Notes under the pieces: model-generated
Database searches by the model: none
What the model saw: the letters and a program-made list of their open reading frames with translations, nothing else
Told to the model about the DNA's origin: nothing
In this document: piece after piece, positions 1 to 12,123 of the stretch
Layout: every line of letters starts with the position of its first letter
Position numbering within the stretch: position 1 is the first letter of the stretch
Position numbers and translations under genes: made by a program
Assembly: GCF_000005505.3 (NCBI RefSeq)
Contig: NC_016135.3
Location: forward strand, 23,220,613 to 23,284,612
Source: Brachypodium distachyon
Lineage: Eukaryota > Streptophyta > Magnoliopsida > Poales > Poaceae
Reading direction: 5' to 3'
DNA: 64,000 bases

Positions 1-884
1 GTCAATATTCCAGCTATTTGGCACCGGCAAGCCGTCTTTGGTTTCCAGCCGTCATTTCACAGTGATTGAGATTCCCTCCCACGTTTACTAACATAGCATG
101 ACTAAGCAAAACTAATCACGATGGCTATTGGTGGAGGATTCATGACAAAGGTAACCCTAGAGCTAGTAGGTCAATCATAACTAGCATAAGTACCAGTAAT
201 AATCCTATCAATGGCAAAGGAACAAAATAGTAGAAATCATTTTTATCGTATAATCAGAATTGGTCGGAGTTATGTTTCATTTTTGCTAATCAATGATGCT
301 GCAACAAAATAGTCATATGCCCTAAAAATATGAGGTTTCTTGTGGAATGAAATTAAATTGGAGTATTAAAAATATCATTTGGTAGTATACACAACTGAAT
401 CTTTATTTTATGAAAAAAGTATTAGTAAGATTATATTATGTTGTATAAATCCATATTATTAATTAGTGGCATTTGGTAAATGAGGATTATTTTTACCTCA
501 ATCAACTTCCAGAAAATTCTATGAAATTAACTCAATCGAACAAAACAATCGAAGGATCCACTTAAGAAATAACTAAATAAATACTATATACCCCTTGTGG
601 ATATCCTTGAACTGAATATACGAAGAACATGTGCTAATAACAAAAAATGAAGAACCACAATGAAGAGTTGTATTCTACTTTGTGATAAAGAAGCAGCCCA
701 CCAGCTCTGTTACCGGCTGCTCAGGGGATGGACCCAAACCTGGAGCAATTGGTCACTGCTTGATGTTGTGTAAGCTCTGTAGCCTGCTTTGTGTTCCCCT
801 AGGTTATCAAATGCATCCTTCTAGGCGATTCGTGGTGGTTGTGGGGTAGGAATGTACAATCCCAATGAGTTGTTCTTCCGTGGC
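1..884. other. AT-rich intergenic DNA
   Basis: No convincing gene or intact mobile element is visible. The first 650 bases are AT-rich with frequent stops in all frames. From about 690 the composition becomes more balanced. The stretch 833-878 is imperfectly repeated at 1898-1943 (both contain a GGGAATGTA/ATCCCA-like core), so both probably belong to one older degenerate repeat later split by the hAT element at 893-1866. Confidence 0.5.
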
Positions 885-892
885 TAGTTGCG

Positions 893-1866
893 CAGGCCCG
901 TCGATGAGGGTGCGCGAGGTGCACGACTGCTCAGGGCCTCCAAAATCGTAGGGCCTCTAAATCTATCGGTAGTTGTTATGGTATTAATCGGGAAAAGTGG
1001 AAACAACGCCTAATCACGCACGGCGGTTGCTCAAGTCCCGCCTCCGTCGCCTCGACTTTGACTACCCTACATCGACGCCACGCCTCCCCGGCTGGCCAAG
1101 GCGATTGCCCAGTCTGCCCCCTGCAGTTCATCTCATAATCTCGCTGATCAGGCCCGTAGTTGATTCACTTGATTGGTGCGTGCATTCAGTCCATGCCCAT
1201 CTTCCCTAATCCATCAGCCCTCGCCAGTTGGCTTGCTGCATCGTCTAGGCGTCGCTTATCTCCTGGGACGAAGCCCTCCGTCCGCAACTCAGCAGTTTTT
1301 CGCGTCCAAGTCCGGCCATCACGCCTCAACACCCAATCAGGTCTTCAGATTAATAATATAACACTATTCTTCATTGATTCATTAGGTCAATTCAATAGAT
1401 TTCAATATATAGGACTAATCAATTGATCGGTTTTATAGTTGCAGTCAGCAGTACGCGGCATTGTTAGACCGTAGCTTGTCAAGCTATTGTCTGAGTGTGA
1501 GCGTTGTTGTTCTGCGTTTTGTCATAATTTCAGGTCTGGTCCGAGTCCGACCCTCTCTTCTATTTTATTAATAACCTATGGAGTAATTCATTCAGTTTAT
1601 TGCTCCAACACTGGTATACTACTCTTTCCATTCCATATTAAGTGACTCAAATTTGTCCAAATATGGATGTATCTAAAATAAAAAAACGTCTAAATGCATG
1701 TAATATTTCGTCACTTAATATAAAACGGAGAGAGTATATTTCTAGAGGTTGTGTGAAATAAGACATATTGTACTTTTGAAGTTATATAAGTAAATGAAAT
1801 TGTCCAAATTTTGGGACAAAATTTTCAATCTTGCTCCAGGGCCTCCAAGTCCTGGAGACGGCCCTG
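893..1866. mobile_element. Non-autonomous hAT-type DNA transposon (974 bp)
   Basis: The element is flanked by a perfect 8-bp direct repeat, TAGTTGCG, at 885-892 and 1867-1874, the target-site length of the hAT superfamily. Its ends are related inverted repeats: CAGGCCCGTC on the left and, read from the other strand, CAGGGCCGTC on the right. No transposase reading frame is visible, so it would depend on a partner element. A complete Stowaway MITE is nested at 1622-1734, so the hAT element is the older insertion. The terminal motif resembles that of the hAT remnant starting at 14241, suggesting one family. Confidence 0.75.
1622..1734. mobile_element. Stowaway-type MITE nested in hAT element
   Basis: About 113 bp with imperfect terminal inverted repeats (CTCTTTCCATTCCATATTAA on the left, ending in ACGGAGAGAG) and a TA dinucleotide on both sides, as in Tc1/mariner-type Stowaway MITEs of grasses. 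It has no coding capacity. Confidence 0.8.
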
Positions 1867-2138
1867 TAGTTGCGAGTGCTATAGGTGGTGACCCGATGAG
1901 GTTGTGGCGTGGGAATGTATAATCCCAGTGAGTTGTTTTTCAGTTTCTATTTGCGAGTGCTGGAAATCCTTCTTCCCAGCGAGTTGCTACTCGGTTGCTA
2001 GGCGCGTGAGCTGGGTCTGCTCATCGGTTGCAGCAACTGGTCTTGCTGGTCCAGATGTTGGTTCCATCAGTCAGTGCTCTTCCTTCTGAGGACGCACCTG
2101 TTAGCTGTTGGTGTAAGTTCAGAGTTGTGCTTCGTTTT

Positions 2139-4240
2139 CAAATGAAATTAGCCATCCTTTCGTGGAAGGGACCTTAATAACGCATCAAAAAGAAGAGCTA
2201 TTCAAATGGCTGTGCAAGAGCAAAGCTGTAATGTGGTTTGTCTTCAAGAAACAAAAATCTGTCAATTCGACAGAACTTTGGTTGTCGAAACTTTGGGGCA
2301 GAGCTTTGGGGACAGCTTCATTTTCTTGCCTGCGGATGGAACAAAAGGGGGGGATTTTGCTGGCCTGTAATCGAGATTTTGAGATCACAACTGATCTGTT
2401 GGCAGCAGGGCAGCACTCTATCACTGGCACCTTGAGGGATAGATCAAGTAATGACAAATGGTCGATCACGGGGCTCTACGGACCGCAAGAATATGGTGAC
2501 AAAATACTTTCATGCAGGAGCTCAGGAAGATTCACACTGTTGTGCAGCAAAGATGGTTGATCCTTGGCGACTTCAATCTGATCCGCCAGGTAAATGAGAA
2601 GAGTAGCAACAACATTAATCTGCGTATTGATGGGCCGGTTCAGAAGCACGATTGATGATTTAGAACTGCTCGAAATCCCTTTGCATGGAAGAAGATTTAG
2701 GTGGCAGCGAGAAGCAAAATACGGTTCACACTCTTATCGACAGAGTGCTGGTGTCCAGAGACTGGGAAGCCTTCTCCCCCCCAGTATCAGTTGCGGCCGG
2801 CCTCCACTGCGGTCTCTGACCATTGTCCTTTAATTCTGAAAAAGATGCAGACTCAGCACTTCAGAGGATTCCGGATGGAGCAGTTCTTGATTGACGTACA
2901 GGGGTTCGAGGATATTGTCCAAAATGCTTGGCTTAAGCCTGTCCTTACTCAAGATTGCATCAAAAGGCTCCACGTCAAGATTGCTAGGCCTTGCAGAGCC
3001 CAAAAAAAGTGGGGGAAAGAGTTAAAAAGGAAGAATGGATTGATGGCGGCGATTGTGAACTCGGAAGCACGGATACTGCACAAATCGGCCGTATCGGGGG
3101 CCGGATACGCCCGGATACTCGGGGATACGTGTCCTGTACGTATCCAGCATTTTCCCAATTAAAAAAAAAGAAAATAAACCAGGGATACCGATTGGACACC
3201 TATTGGGACACGGCAGTGCCCTAATGACTAAACGAGCCGCAACTGGGCATTCTATCCCGTCCTGACAGTGCTGCGCGCCGCCACCACCGCTGCTGCGTTG
3301 CCTCCGCGAGTTCATCGCCGGCACCGGCCGCCGCCACCTTTGCTGCTGCTGCTGCGCCTGGCTTTCTCCTTTCTGGCTTCCCCTTCTCTGTTCCTTCTTC
3401 TCTGTCTACTCTAATTCTTTGAATCTTGCTCCACTTCAAGATTGAATATGAGTTGGAAGCTCAGGCTCTGCTGGTGCTGGTGCTAGCACAGCAGGTAATG
3501 GAGTTGGAGGCTTTGTGACCGTGAGATGAATCCATGCTGATTTTGTGCTATAAATCCACGCCTTTATAGCTATAAATTCACTTCAGCACTAATTTATATA
3601 TATTATTTATATTTATAATATATATATTCAAACGTATCCTCGTATCAGGGTTTTTGGAAAACCGCGGTATCGCGGTATCAGTATCCGTATCCCCGTGTCC
3701 GTGCAACCTAGATTGTGAATGAGTTGATTTTTCAATTAGATTTAGCTCAAGAGGAAAGGGAGTTATCAGAAACTGAGAAGGAGCTCAGAAAGCTTCTGAA
3801 GGCAAAGCTGCTTTGTTTTGCTGCAACTGATCGAATCAAATGGAGACAAAGATCCCGACTCACTTGGATTAGGGAAGGTGATGCGAATACGAAGCTGTTC
3901 CACTTGCGTGCTAACGGCCAGCAGAGAAAGAATCATGTCCCAGTTCTGCAAGGACAGCAAGGGCAAGTCTCGGCCCAGCAATAGAAATCTCAGATTTTGC
4001 TCGAACATTTTTTTTGGGTTGCTAGGCTGTAACCCCCAAGAAATATTAGTTTCAATTGGCAAGAATTGGGGATGCGGTCCTTTGATTTGGGGGCTCTCGA
4101 TGCGCCCTTCACCATGGATGAGTTAGAAAGATCTGTAAGAGAACTCCACTCTGAGAAGGCCCTCGGGAATAATCTAATATACTCAAATTGCTCCGCATGG
4201 TACAATACTTGCTCGTGAATCTTCCCCCCAATTGTTTGGG
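2139..4240 (+). pseudogene. Degenerate L1-type LINE, ORF2 endonuclease to start of RT
   Basis: This is the remains of a plant L1-clade LINE ORF2, broken by frameshifts and stops. Recognisable pieces in order are an endonuclease/exonuclease/phosphatase domain (VVCLQETKI near 2240, GDFNLIRQ near 2568), the linker region (RIKWRQRSRLTWIREGDANT, about 3830-3890), and the start of the reverse-transcriptase domain (ALDAPFTMDEL near 4100). The catalytic RT core and the zinc finger are absent, and homology fades near 4170-4240. A MULE-like element at 3060-3710 interrupts it, and the frames on either side belong to the same protein region. The copy is dead. Confidence 0.75.
3060..3710. mobile_element. 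Mutator-like (MULE) element inserted in LINE fragment
   Basis: The 651-bp insertion is bounded by a perfect 9-bp duplication, GATTGTGAA, at 3051-3059 and 3711-3719, the hallmark target-site length of Mutator-like elements. The ends are imperfect inverted repeats: AAGCACGGATACTG on the left and, on the opposite strand, TTGCACGGACACGG on the right. The interior is a GC-rich block (about 3225-3400) followed by AT-rich DNA. No transposase is present. The GC-rich block could be a captured host fragment, as in Pack-MULEs, but I cannot name a donor. Confidence 0.75.
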
Positions 4241-4830
4241 GCTTTTCTAATCGTCAGTCAAACTAAACCGTACGAGCCGTCTGGCCGTAGCAAATCAGGA
4301 GCATCGGGCGCTTGGTCCTTGCGCTCCCATCCGTCACCATGGAAGATGTTTCCCGAATCTCCTCCCGAACGCGTGCTCGCGGACCACCGCGCCGAGCAGC
4401 CCCTGACACGTTCAGAGAAGCCTCCCGCCTCCGCCGACCATCGGGCGCGGCAGGCCCCGAGGCGGGCGCGGACTCCGGTGAAACGAGATAGTAGTGTACG
4501 CAAGGACGCCATGAAGACACCGGGCTGGGGTGGGGGAGGGGGCGAGCGGGGCGGGAGGGGGGGCGGGGGTGGAACCCTAGCGCCGGTGGAGTTGGCGACG
4601 ATCGTTGGAGTGGAGGACGAGGCGCAGGTTGAGAGAGTGTATCATGTGCAATGCGCCCGTGCGTTTTGAGCCGTCGGATGGGAAAGTAAGGCCAGGATTA
4701 GATCATACATACCATTCGTATTTTTTCATTTAGACCCTTAAGTGTGTTGCAAATCAACCCCGCTCTCCACTCCTCTCTACTGTATTTTTTCATTCACACC
4801 CCTCACTTATGTTTAAATCCACCCCCAATA
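4241..4830. other. Unassigned GC-rich then AT-rich segment
   Basis: The block 4280-4670 is GC-rich and has plus-strand reading frames, but none resembles a known domain and the purine-rich GGGGGC tracts at 4530-4570 look like low-complexity 5' leader DNA. Reading frames of about 50-145 codons here are probably chance products of GC content. The remainder is AT-rich with nothing recognisable. Confidence 0.4.
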
Positions 4831-4837
4831 CAACAAA

Positions 4838-5062
4838 CACTGAAGAACAGAACTGAACTGAACGCGGCGTCAGCAAGCGCGGAGATCAGCATCGCCTTGC
4901 AGGCCTCGATCCTGAAGAACGCCCCGGGGAGCCTCCTCGATGCTCTTGTACAGCGCGTCCAGGGAACCCGCCTGGGACTGCTTGCCCAGGAGGCGCACGA
5001 CGGTGCCGAGCGGCAGCGTGAGGAAGCCGAAGAGCATGTCGACAAGTCCTTAATCACTATGG
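4838..5062 (-). pseudogene. Truncated DUF674 exon 1 copy
   Basis: This minus-strand stretch is a close copy of part of exon 1 of the neighbouring DUF674 gene. It matches the LFGFLTLPLGTVVRLLGKQ to ACKAML region, followed after an internal deletion by the ALADAEFSS region. It lacks the start codon, the middle of the exon and all downstream exons, and small indels shift the frame. It is a partial tandem duplicate and not a working gene. Confidence 0.75.
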
Positions 5063-5289
5063 CGCGTTGCTTGTAAGATTTGCAGTTAGCGGCATCCTGC
5101 CTGACATGCTACACGCTAAAATCGTGGTGAAACATTTTTCAGGGAGCTCAAACATAACATTGGTAATAGAATTATAACTTCCAAACTCAAGTTCAAGGAA
5201 GGGGAATTAGGATATGGAGTATAGAATAAGGTAAATACTCCTTGATGTTATTCTTCTGCAAGCATAGTTCAGGTGAGCAACAGTGGATG

Positions 5290-7088
5290 CTAATATAAGC
5301 CAGTGCTGTGGTGATGAAGTTTCTTATTCTTGCGAGGCAGTAGCACAGTGCTGAGAGCTTTACGAGTCACTAACGCAGCCTTCAGTAGCTCTATCATCTG
5401 TTAAAAAAAATGAGTAACACATAGAGTTAGCGAATCAGAGGCTCGATTTGCGTCGAAATGTATATTTTGGCAGAAATAACAACCTGGGATTTTGTGAGAG
5501 TGACTTCTTTCTCCACGAGGTCCTTCCTCTGAATCTTTGCTTCCCTAACAACTTGCAGAGTGCATGCCAAGGACAGAGGGAGAACACGCAGATCATCAGT
5601 TACCATAAAATTCTGAAGCCCCTGCTTTACATATCCTTCTACATCGTCACTTTCTTCTCCCTTTGGCGATTTCGGGTTAAACTCACAAAGGTTTGCTGTC
5701 TTCGGATCAACGAGGCAATTTAAATATTTCCAGCCATAATTCACATATTGTCGCTCATGGCAACGGGTAAGATTCGCGAAACCACCGATCTTGAAGCACT
5801 TGAAGCAGGCATTGATGGATTGCTTATTCGGAGACAATTCTTCAACTTGAAGTATCTTGCTCGCGCTGCAGCCAAAGAAGGGAGCTAGCTTCGGGGACAG
5901 CAGCAAGCCCTGGCACTCCGGTATCATGCATCCCTCAGCGCTACCATCTATGCTGCTGTACAGATTGTCGAAACATCCTTTCGACGCGCACTTGCCATAT
6001 GCTTTCATGATGGATCCAAGTGGTATGCTCAGTAAACCAAACAGAAGATCCACAAAGTCGCCACCGACTTCAGCATACAACACCGAGGAGTTGTTCTTCG
6101 TCTGAAGAACCTTTATCTTGACACTGTTTAGCGTCTGTTCAGCATCATTTCCTTGTTCAGGATGCAAGTTCTGGGGGAGCAAATCTATGCCTGCATCATC
6201 AGGCTCGATGGCAACATCGAAATAGTGACCAGTTAAAGGGTTCTTGGAGATTAATGATCTCTTGAGCAGGCCAAGTATCTGTCAGATGGATCATAAGTCG
6301 AATACAAGAAAAGGTACTCCCTCTATCCAACAAAAGATGTCTCAAGTTTGCCAAAATTTGGATGTATCTAGACATAACTTAGTGTATAGCATTCAAATTT
6401 AGTCAAAGTTGAGACATACTTTGTTGAACCGAGGTAGTAACAGAGTTGGGAATTGAGATCGACAAACCTTGTCTGAACTAAGTTCCAGAGTCCTCTGTTC
6501 AAGACCTGAGGGATCATCCACTTTAAACTTGTCAAAAAGGGACAGCATGAGAGACGTCGACGCGGGCGCAACCTGGAGATCATCGGTGATGATGAACTCC
6601 ACATCTCCTCTGACAAAAACTCTGTCCCCAGAACCAGAACCACCACCACCACCACTCTCCGGCCTCTCCCCGGCCATCTTCGCCATGGCTGTGCCGCATT
6701 TACAGACAGCGCCAGGAACGGAACTAAACTCGGCGTCAGCAAGCGCGGGGCAGCTCGTGTCACCGCAGACATAGACCACCCTGTGCTTGGTGTCGTCGAC
6801 CCTGACCTTAAGACTACAGCACTTCTTCGCCGCGCCGTTGATGGGCGCGAGCAGCATCGCCTTGCAGGCGTCGGTCCGGAAGAACGCCGCGGGGAGCTCC
6901 TCGACGCTCTTGTAGAGCGCGTCCAGGCAGCCCGCCTGGGACTGCTTGCCCAGGAGGCGCACGACGGTGCCGAGCGGCAGCGTGAGGAAGCCGAAGAGCA
7001 CGTCGACGAAGTCCTTGCCGGACTCCGCGAAGAGCACCTTGCTCTTGTCCTTGTCCACGAAAACTTTCACGTCGATCGTCGTCGCCAT
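5290..7088 (-). CDS. DUF674 family protein, intact three-exon gene
   Basis: The coding exons are 7088-6468, 6278-5484 and 5397-5290, all joined in phase 0 at GT-AG introns, giving 507 residues. DUF674 is a plant-specific family of unknown biochemical function, often in tandem clusters. The protein has the usual two-repeat layout: a first unit with VKVFVDKDKSKVLFAESGKD near residues 8-27 and FIITDDLQV near the end of exon 1, and a second unit starting with VKIKVLQTK near 260 and containing FMVTDDLRV. Each unit carries cysteine pairs (CGDTSC and CKC in the first, CFKC in the second) that could bind metal. The last exon encodes the family-typical LLKAALVTRKALSTVLLP tail. The ATG at 7088 gives the normal family N-terminus. 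Intron 1 carries a Stowaway MITE. The second DUF674 gene at 16070-24987 has the same exon plan. Confidence 0.88.
6318..6437. mobile_element. Stowaway-type MITE in DUF674 intron 1
   Basis: A 120-bp element starting CTCCCTCTATCCAACAAAAG and ending with an imperfect inverted copy (CTTTGTTGAACCGAGGTAG), flanked by TA on both sides. It lies wholly within intron 1 of the intact DUF674 gene, clear of both splice sites. It belongs to the same sequence group as the copies at 44277 and 54900. Confidence 0.85.
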
Positions 7089-7165
7089 GGTGGGTCGAGA
7101 AGGTGGTCAGGCGTAGGGAGGAGACTGCGTGTTGTGGCTCGCGTGCAGAATGTTGTGCTGGGGGT

Positions 7166-7175
7166 TCTAAATATG
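7166..7175 (-). promoter_or_regulatory. Possible TATA element of DUF674 gene
   Basis: On the minus strand the sequence CATATTTAGA lies about 80 bases upstream of the ATG at 7088, at a plausible distance for a TATA box with a short leader. The paralogue has a similar element (25075-25082) at a similar distance, which supports it. Confidence 0.4.
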
Positions 7176-7480
7176 TTGTGCAGCCCAAACGGCAAGCGTG
7201 GGACCGTGGGAGTCGAGGAGCCTGAAACGGCCGTCTAGCAGTTATATTCGGCTCTTCGTTTTCCAGACGAGTTTCCCTATTGGCCTATTTTACGTAGTGG
7301 AGTGATTTCATACGGGAACACCACGTCATAAACTTGCTGCGTGGCTTATTTTTATGACATGGCTACGATATGCATTGGGGTAACCTGCCAGTGGTTTTAA
7401 GTTCTGAAAAGTTTCAAAAAAAAAACTCCATAAACTTAAACTAATGTCAAAACTCACATACCTGCAGATTTTCGTTAAGA
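7176..7480. other. DUF674 upstream region
   Basis: Upstream DNA of the DUF674 gene with no recognised elements apart from the putative TATA box. It ends at the target-site duplication of the LINE that follows. Confidence 0.4.
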
Positions 7481-7494
7481 AATATAATCATTTT

Positions 7495-10036
7495 TTTTAA
7501 TATTTTTTTTGAGGAAAAGGACGGTCGTTTCCGTCGTTCGATTAGAAAGAAGGGAAACTGTACAAAAGCGGGCTCCTAGGAGCCCAAGGAGAGGGGAGGG
7601 GAGAAAATAAAAGAGAGGAAAAAACCTCGGAGGGAGAAGAGGCTAACTATCTACGGACTCGGGGCTGGCGATCACACACAGGGAGAAGGAGGAGGCGATC
7701 CCCACCCACTTCGGAGCATGCCTTGGTACTGCGGTGCCCAGATCGGCGGGGCTCAATTGGCCGGAGTCGGGCTACGGCCCACATGATTTGAGCCACCTGG
7801 AGCGCCCCTTCTCCATGGAGGAGATCAAAGAGGCGGTTTTTGATCTCCCAGCCGTGAAGGCCCCCGGCCCCGACGGCTTCATCGGGAAATTCTTTCGTTG
7901 CTGCTGGGAGACTATTAAGGAGGATCTCAAGAAGGCGATCGACTTCCTCGCCAGCTTGGGCCATGCTTCTACTCTCGTCAATTCGGCCAACATCATCTTG
8001 CTGCCGAAGAAGGGGGATTCCGTCTCCATCCGTGACTACCGTCCGATAAGCCTCATACATAGCCTGGGGAAGATCTTCTCCAAGCTTATGTCCCTCCGGC
8101 TTGCGCCGGCCCTCCCGAGTTTGGTCTCTGCGAACCAATCGGCGTTCGTCAAGAAAAGATGCATACACGACAACTTCATTCTGGTGCAGGGCATAATCCG
8201 CGACTTGCACCGCAAAAAGGAGCCGGCGTGCTTCCTGAAGCTTGACATATCTAAGGCCTTCGACTCGATTTCGTGGCCTTTCCTCTTGGAGCTGTTGGAG
8301 GTCCTGGGTTTTGGCCCAATGTGGAGAAAATGGGTCGGGATGCTTCTCTCCTCAGCCTCCTCCCGGGTTCTCCTGAATGGTGTGCTGGGACCTCAAATTC
8401 CCCATGCCCGCGGCCTCCGACAGGGAGACCCTCTGTCGCCAATGCTCTTCATCCTGACGATAGACCCCCTCCACCACATCCTTCGCCGGGCTGCCGAAGA
8501 GGGGATCCTCAAGCCCTTTCAGGCGGCGCGGGTCCCGGTGCGGGTCTCTCTCTACGCCGATGACGTCGGAATTTTCTCCAGCCCCCTAGAGGCCGATCTG
8601 CGAGCAATCCACCAACTGATCACTCTCTTTGGTGACGCCTCGGGGATGCGCACGAACCTTGAAAAATCTGAGATTTTCACCATTGGATGCGATGACGCTC
8701 AGACCGCCGCGGCCCTCTCTGCCTTCCCGGCCAAGAGGGGCGCTTTCCCTTGCACGTATCTGGGGCTTCCACTCTGCCCTACCAGGCTCAAAGGAGCGGC
8801 TTTCCAACCGCTGTCGACAAGGTGGGGGCGAGACTTGCTGGGTGGAAGGGACGGCATTTTACCAGGGCGGGCCGGGTGGTTCTTGCCAGAGCCGTCCTCT
8901 CGGCTATGGTCACTTACCATCTCACCGCTTTCAAGATCCCGGCGGGCATCCTGCGACAGATCAACAAGCTTATTCGGGTCTTCATTTGGACGCGCTCCCG
9001 TCAGCCGAGTCAGGAGCCTTCCTCCCTCCCTCTGGTCAACTAGGCCACCGTTAGTCGCCCACATCAACTGGGGGGGGGGGGCGGGGGCTTAGCATTTTGG
9101 ACTTGGTTCGGTTCAGTCGGGCCTTGCGACTCCGGTGGCCATGGCTCTCGTGGGCTGACCGCGACAGGCCCTGGCAGGGTCTCCCTTCCCCCTGCGGGCA
9201 GGTGGAGATGGACCTTTTCCGGGCCTCGACTCGGATTCTTCTAGGCGCCGAAGAGAAGGCTTTATTTTGGAACGATGCTTGGTTGCCGGATGGCTCCAAG
9301 CTCAAACTAAGGTGTCCCAGTCTCTTCGCCTTCGCCTTGAGGAAAAACCGAACGGTGCAGAAAGAACTCACCAACAAAAACTGGGTTCGTGCTCTGCTGC
9401 ATATCGGCACCACCCAACAGATCGCCGACTTCGTCAGCCTTTGGGAGTGCCTCCAGACGATTCAACTTTCGGACGCGCAATACTCCATCTCTTGGAGATG
9501 GACACCTTTGGGCTCCTACTCTACGGCCTCTGCATACCGCATCCAATTCCAGGGTTCCACCCCACCTTTCGCATCGCAGAAGATCTGGAAAGCGAACACG
9601 ACGCCACAGTGCAAATTCTTTGCCTGGACGGTCACACATGGCAAGATCCTCACAGTGGACAACTTGGCCATACGCGGGTGGCCGCACGGCCCCATCTGCA
9701 GCCTCTGCCACATACATGGGGAGACGATCATCCACCTATGCAGGGATTGCAGCTTCACCACAGAGGTTTGGCGTCTCATACAGTCTTGGAGCTCACAGAC
9801 GATCACAACAACCTCGCCGACCGACAACATTAATGACCATTGGGACGCTATGATTCATGGCCTCCCAAAGAAGGAGAGGAAGGCACTAAGTGGGAGGCTT
9901 GTCGCCACTTGGTGGGGGATTTGGAAGGAACGGAACAGATGTGTTTTCCGTTCAACGGCGCTTACTGCCTTAGAGGTGGCCTACCTAGTTTGGGAGGAGG
10001 TTCAGGGCCGCGAAGTGGCAAGCTCCCTCGACCCGG
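7495..10036 (+). mobile_element. L1-type LINE with twin-priming inversion
   Basis: The insertion is bounded by a perfect 14-bp duplication, AATATAATCATTTT, at 7481-7494 and 10037-10050. The left 190 bases are the LINE 3' end on the minus strand, with the poly(A) tail visible as T-runs at 7491-7511. From about 7690 the rest is ORF2 on the plus strand, starting inside the reverse transcriptase. The RT frame 7734-8815 is open and keeps the catalytic YADD box (near 8551) and the RGLRQGDPLSP motif. Frameshifts follow near 8815 and at a G12 run (9070-9081), then a zinc-knuckle/RNase-H-adjacent region (CSLCHIHGETIIHLC, near 9698). Opposite orientation of the 3' end and the body inside one duplication is the signature of twin priming. 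The element is 5'-truncated and inactive. Confidence 0.82.
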
Positions 10037-10050
10037 AATATAATCATTTT

Positions 10051-10222
10051 ACGAGCCGTGCCAAAAGAAAGAAAGAAATGAGCACCTCAACAAAAGGTTT
10101 GGGGTATACCAACTCTATTTCTTAATATTTTGTACATTTGGATTTTTCTAAGACAACTTTGACCAACTTCGTAGAAGAAAATACCAACATATGTAAAATC
10201 AAACAAATACAATATAAAAGTA
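10051..10222. other. Short spacer between LINE and Helitron
   Basis: Host DNA between the right duplication of the LINE and the A|CTAG boundary of the Helitron. It is AT-rich with no feature. The open frame that runs into it from the LINE is read-through and carries no meaning. Confidence 0.4.
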
Positions 10223-12123
10223 CTAGTGGGGTGCCCGTGCGTTGCTACGGATCGACAAACTCACATGCTTCACTGCGTACAACTCATCCTAGACTCCTAA
10301 TAATTTGGTAAAAACATATAACATGTATCCTTTCCCAAGGAATTCTATTCAAACATTTCAGCATCACTTCTCAAGTTACAGAGTTTGCACTAAAACAGTT
10401 ACAAATATTTAGGAACGGTATAATATAGCACATGCTAATTAGTAGCAATAAAATTTCAGCTCCAATGCAGAACATTGGCCATACTAAAATGAAAAATATC
10501 ATCCTAATCTTACGTGCTCCTGACATTTTTGGATTTTCCAGGACATGGCATTTCATTGCCTTTTTAGTTGATCCGACCAAAAGTTAGAACAGAGATAATA
10601 CCGTACAACACGGGTTGTTTCCTTTTCTCTGTGTGTTACTTTGCTAGGTCCATAATATTATCCTCTCCCATATCTTTCCGGACCAGAGGAATTAATCTCA
10701 AGTCGGAAAACTGCTATGTCATAGCAGCAAAAGGAAACACATGTCAGAAGTATTAATTAAAAGCCGTTGAATATTTGTTTCCACTAAAATTACAAGGGAA
10801 AGAGAAGTATAACTAAGCACATATACATTTAGTACTACAGTGGAGGGCTATGAATAAAGTCAGATTTGTAACTAACAAGCGGAACCTTAGATTATTATTA
10901 TTTTTAATCAAAAAGGCTGACTAAAAATGACTCAAAATGGCCTATGTTAAATCAGTACATATACATAGCCGCATAACAGACCAAGTGCAAAACAAAATTT
11001 CTTAGCATGACCAATCCACTAAGTAATTCCTATAAGAAGAAACACTATGTAACTTCACTTATTTGTTTAGTCATATAACTACTTCAACACTAATGCTACA
11101 CTATGTTCATGCAAGTTGCAGTTTGTTTAAGTGCTTAAGATGGTCTCTAAGAAATCAAAGCTAGAGGATATACCTCTAGCTTTTTCCAAGGTAAACTACT
11201 CCACGAGGGGAGGTTGGAGGCGGGCAGTTGAGGGTGCAGCGGCTCAACGTCCCTGCAGACGGGGAGCAAGAGGTCCGGGTGTGGACCCTCTCAAAGAGCA
11301 GGTTGAGGTACATCGAAACCTTTTTAAGCACTATGATGGTACATCGAAAGTTTTATTTAGCGTTACTCTCCAACAATGTTATATCTCAGGCCCCACAAGT
11401 AGTTTTTTGCATTCTAGGCCAAGAATTAATGGAGGATACCTGAAGATTTTTCTTTCCACGGTGTGATATAACTGGTGCATAGAGCCTCCTTGGATCTTCC
11501 AAAAATATCATCTTCAGGTATGTATGCCTCCTTCAAATATCATGTTATTTTACATACTTGCATTAGACCAAGACCGAGGACAGCACTCAATGCGAAAACA
11601 AAAATTTGCTAAGCTAAGAAAATACCTTGCTTCATGGAAAAGCCTACAGGAGCCAAGTCAAAATTGTCACTTTGCAAAGCCTGGAACCAGAGTAGTGCAG
11701 TCAGTTGCAAAAATCACATGGCTTAACCCAAATTGACCTGCAAATTTGATTCTCTATAGCATAGCAAACTTTCTGCATGTAATTCATCAGCAGCAGATGG
11801 CATAGATACTGAAAGCGCAAAAACTACAGCTCCATCTTATCCTCTGCATATGCAGACGCGGAGGCCTAAACTTGTCGGCTTGCCTTGCAAATGACTACTC
11901 CCATTCAGTAACCAAGTGCTTGGTATTCTACTGTAGCTCATCAACAATTGTCGGTCGTTGATGGTGATTTCTTTTCACTCCACCATCACCATAGAAGGCA
12001 AACAACCAGCAGCATCAGGTAAGTATTTCAGATTGAATACATTCATATAGAACTTCCTTTGCACTTCAGCATGTAATTAGCTTGGATCTGATTGTGCAAA
12101 TCAAATATCTCTGATAACAAATA

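Noticed and set aside
10037..10125. LINE ORF2 frame continuing to 10125
   Set aside because: The LINE ends at 10036. The remaining codons are read-through into the target duplication and host DNA.
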